This document shows, piece by piece, positions 62,433 to 64,000 of a stretch of DNA of 64,000 bases. Position numbers and translations under genes: made by a program. The notes below the pieces were generated by a model that did no database searches, had not been told where the DNA came from, and saw only the letters and a list, made by a program, of their open reading frames with translations. The stretch comes from Sphaerochaeta sp. (GTDB taxonomy: Bacteria; Spirochaetota; Spirochaetia; Sphaerochaetales; Sphaerochaetaceae): contig JAKVPA010000005.1 of the NCBI GenBank assembly GCA_022482495.1, positions 1-64,000 on the forward strand, in the 5' to 3' direction. How positions within the stretch are numbered: position 1 is the first letter of the stretch; each line of letters begins with the position of its first letter.

Positions 62433-63209
62433 ATGATGGGCGAGAAGGTCTACGGGAAACATAACATCGAGGAAGCCATCAAGGTGGCTTCGATGGGTTC
62501 CACGCTGTATGTGTCCCGGTCGGTGGGGAAGGCGTACGCCGATGTGGAGCGCGCCGCGATGCTCACCGGGAAGATCGCCATCAAACGGATCAGTCCGGTC
62601 GAGATGGACCGGATGGTCCCCGATGCTGATCACCGGGGTGTGGTGCTGGACATCGGAGGCCCCCGCAAGGGTGGCGGCCGGTTGATCCAGACCTCAGTGG
62701 AACAGTTTCTCAAAACCCTTCCCGAAGGTCAGGGGGCGGTGGTGCTGGTGCTGGATGAGATCACCGACCCGCACAATCTGGGAGCGATCCTCCGCTCTGC
62801 CGACCAGTTTGGCGTGGATCTGGTGGTGGTCCCCCAGCGCAATTCCGCCGGTTCCACCGAGACGGTGACCAAAGTCTCTTCCGGAGCGGCACAGTACGTG
62901 CCGATGGCGGTGGAGACCAACCTGAACCGGGTGCTGACCACCCTGAAGAACAGTGGATTCTGGGTGTATGGCGCTGACATGAGCGGAACCTCTTCGTATG
63001 CCACCGAGTTCTCCTCCCGCACCGTATTGGTGATGGGCTCGGAGGGATCGGGAATCCGTCAGATGACCCGTTCCCTGTGCGATTTCATTGTTTCCATCCC
63101 GATGTCCGGACATATTGATTCGTTGAATGTTTCCGTCGCCACGGGGATTCTCCTGTATGAATTCCGCAGGCAAAAGCCGTTGGCGGATTCAACGAATATG
63201 CAGAATTAG
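62433..63209 (+). CDS. rlmB: 23S rRNA 2'-O-methyltransferase RlmB / TrmH-family SpoU methylase
   Basis: 258 residues. The N-terminal substrate-binding domain (G-K-H-N-I-E-E-A-I) is followed by a SpoU knot domain with motif 1 D-E-I-T-D-P-H-N-L-G-A-I-L-R-S-A, motif 2 V-M-G-S-E-G-S-G-I and motif 3 I-P-M-S-G-H-I-D-S-L-N-V-S. RlmB methylates G2251; related TrmH proteins act on tRNA, so the exact nucleotide is inferred. ATG 62433 has GAGGTG upstream, 5 bases after dnaJ. Confidence 0.88.
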   Translation: MMGEKVYGKHNIEEAIKVASMGSTLYVSRSVGKAYADVERAAMLTGKIAIKRISPVEMDRMVPDADHRGVVLDIGGPRKGGGRLIQTSVEQFLKTLPEGQGAVVLVLDEITDPHNLGAILRSADQFGVDLVVVPQRNSAGSTETVTKVSSGAAQYVPMAVETNLNRVLTTLKNSGFWVYGADMSGTSSYATEFSSRTVLVMGSEGSGIRQMTRSLCDFIVSIPMSGHIDSLNVSVATGILLYEFRRQKPLADSTNMQN

Positions 63210-63240
63210 GAATATTTCAGTCATAAAATATCATTTATTC

Positions 63241-63278
63241 TTGCAAGTTGCCGCTTCTCTCAATAAGATGGTACCATC
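63241..63278 (+). promoter_or_regulatory. Promoter and palindromic operator of the DUF3798 gene
   Basis: -35 TTGCAA (63241-63246), 17-base spacer, -10 TAAGAT (63264-63269). A perfect 12-base palindrome GATGGTACCATC (63267-63278) overlaps the -10 and start site, typical of a repressor site. The SD GAGGAGTGAGG follows. Confidence 0.7.
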
Positions 63279-63302
63279 CTATGAAAGAGGAGTGAGGAAC
63301 CA

Positions 63303-64000
63303 ATGAAAAAAACGCTCGCTGTTTTGCTCTGCTTGTTGATGGCCTTCTTTGCCTTTGCGCAAGGAAGCTCCGAACCTGCCGCCACAGCGCCTGCCGCAGC
63401 ACCTGCCGCGGCCGCTAAACCGGCTGCTCCGAAGTATCACATCGGTGTCGTCACCGGAACGGTATCCCAGTCTGAGGATGACCTTCGTGGTGCCGAGGTA
63501 CTGATCAAGGAATATGGCGCCGTCAAAGACGGTGGCATCATTCAGCACGTCACCTATCCTGACAACTTCATGGACGAAGCGGAGACCACCATCAGTGTGA
63601 TCGCCGGTCTCGCCGATGATCCGTTGATGAAGGCCGTCATCGTCAACCAGGCAGTCCCTGGCACGACCGAGGCGTTCCGCAGGATCAAGGAGAAGCGCCC
63701 TGACATCCTGACCATCGCTGGTGAGGCGCATGAGGATCCGGCCGTCATCGAGAGCGCGTCCGACCTGGTCGTCCAGAACGACTTCGTCGCCCGTGGTTAT
63801 CTGATGGTCCACACCGCCCATGAGCTTGGCTGCGACACCTTCATCCACATCTCCTTCCCGCGCCACCTCTCCTACGAGACGATGAGCCGCCGTGTCGCCA
63901 TCATGAGGGCGACCTGTGAGGACCTTGGCATGAAGTTCGTCATGGAGACCGCTCCGGATCCGACCAGCGATGTTGGTATCCCGGGTGCCCAGCAGTACAT
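63303..64000 (+). CDS. DUF3798 periplasmic protein (binding-protein-like), 3' truncated
   Basis: The frame is open to the window edge (232 codons seen). A signal peptide ends F-F-A-F-A-Q-G-S-S-E without a lipobox Cys, then an Ala/Pro linker to about residue 50. The domain begins Y-H-I-G-V-V-T-G-T-V-S-Q-S-E-D-D-L-R-G, typical of DUF3798, whose fold resembles periplasmic sugar-binding proteins. It is probably a nutrient-binding protein; its transporter genes would lie beyond the window. SD GAGGAGTGAGG. Confidence 0.75.
   Translation, partial: MKKTLAVLLCLLMAFFAFAQGSSEPAATAPAAAPAAAAKPAAPKYHIGVVTGTVSQSEDDLRGAEVLIKEYGAVKDGGIIQHVTYPDNFMDEAETTISVIAGLADDPLMKAVIVNQAVPGTTEAFRRIKEKRPDILTIAGEAHEDPAVIESASDLVVQNDFVARGYLMVHTAHELGCDTFIHISFPRHLSYETMSRRVAIMRATCEDLGMKFVMETAPDPTSDVGIPGAQQY

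Overview
The window is a high-GC chromosome segment from a member of the Spirochaetota, most likely Sphaerochaeta or a close relative. The evidence is the 16S rRNA, an RpoB with Asn at the rifampicin-cluster position that is Ser531 in E. coli (a recognised spirochaete trait), a SpiroCoCo-type coiled-coil protein, and substrate-binding proteins with spirochaete-like export signals. Nearly all genes are on the + strand. No phage, insertion sequence or CRISPR array is visible.

Layout. 1-2728: end of a sugar/glycerol-phosphate ABC operon (permease, glycerophosphodiesterase, secreted metallo-beta-lactamase-fold protein, GlpP-like antiterminator). 2739-8016: complete rRNA operon 16S-tRNA-Ile(GAT)-23S-5S with promoter, long processing stems and terminator. 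8098-10916: methionine importer metN-metI-metQ; metN carries a frameshift, and between metI and metQ lies a promoter plus a 22-codon methionine-rich leader peptide. 10940-20411: rmuC, ornithine carbamoyltransferase, a TetR regulator, clpB (frameshifted), a MobA-like nucleotidyltransferase (-), a DUF554 protein and glycogen phosphorylase (-).

20597-33060: tRNA-Thr, rpmG, tRNA-Trp, secE, nusG, rplKAJL, rpoBC, rpsL, rpsG. fusA does not follow rpsG; a small membrane-protein gene on the - strand does. 33853-49122: tuf behind its own strong promoter and a leader of about 270 nt, then the S10-spc-alpha ribosomal block from rpsJ to rplQ, with secY and rpoA, ending at a terminator. 49149-58419: rny, ymdB, tlyA, a GerMN protein (-), ptsI, der, a HAD hydrolase and the coiled-coil protein. 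58426-63209: grpE (frameshifted), dnaK, dnaJ, rlmB. 63241-64000: start of a DUF3798 periplasmic protein.

Functionally this is mostly core gene-expression machinery (rRNA, ribosomal proteins, RNA polymerase, Sec translocon, RNA decay and modification enzymes, chaperones) with nutrient-uptake genes at the borders. The most notable signal is the Met-rich leader upstream of metQ, which looks like a ribosome-stalling attenuator. Three conserved genes (metN, clpB, grpE) each contain one single-base indel; I consider assembly or sequencing errors more likely than real pseudogenes. All promoter and RNA-structure calls are by eye, without folding or alignment software.
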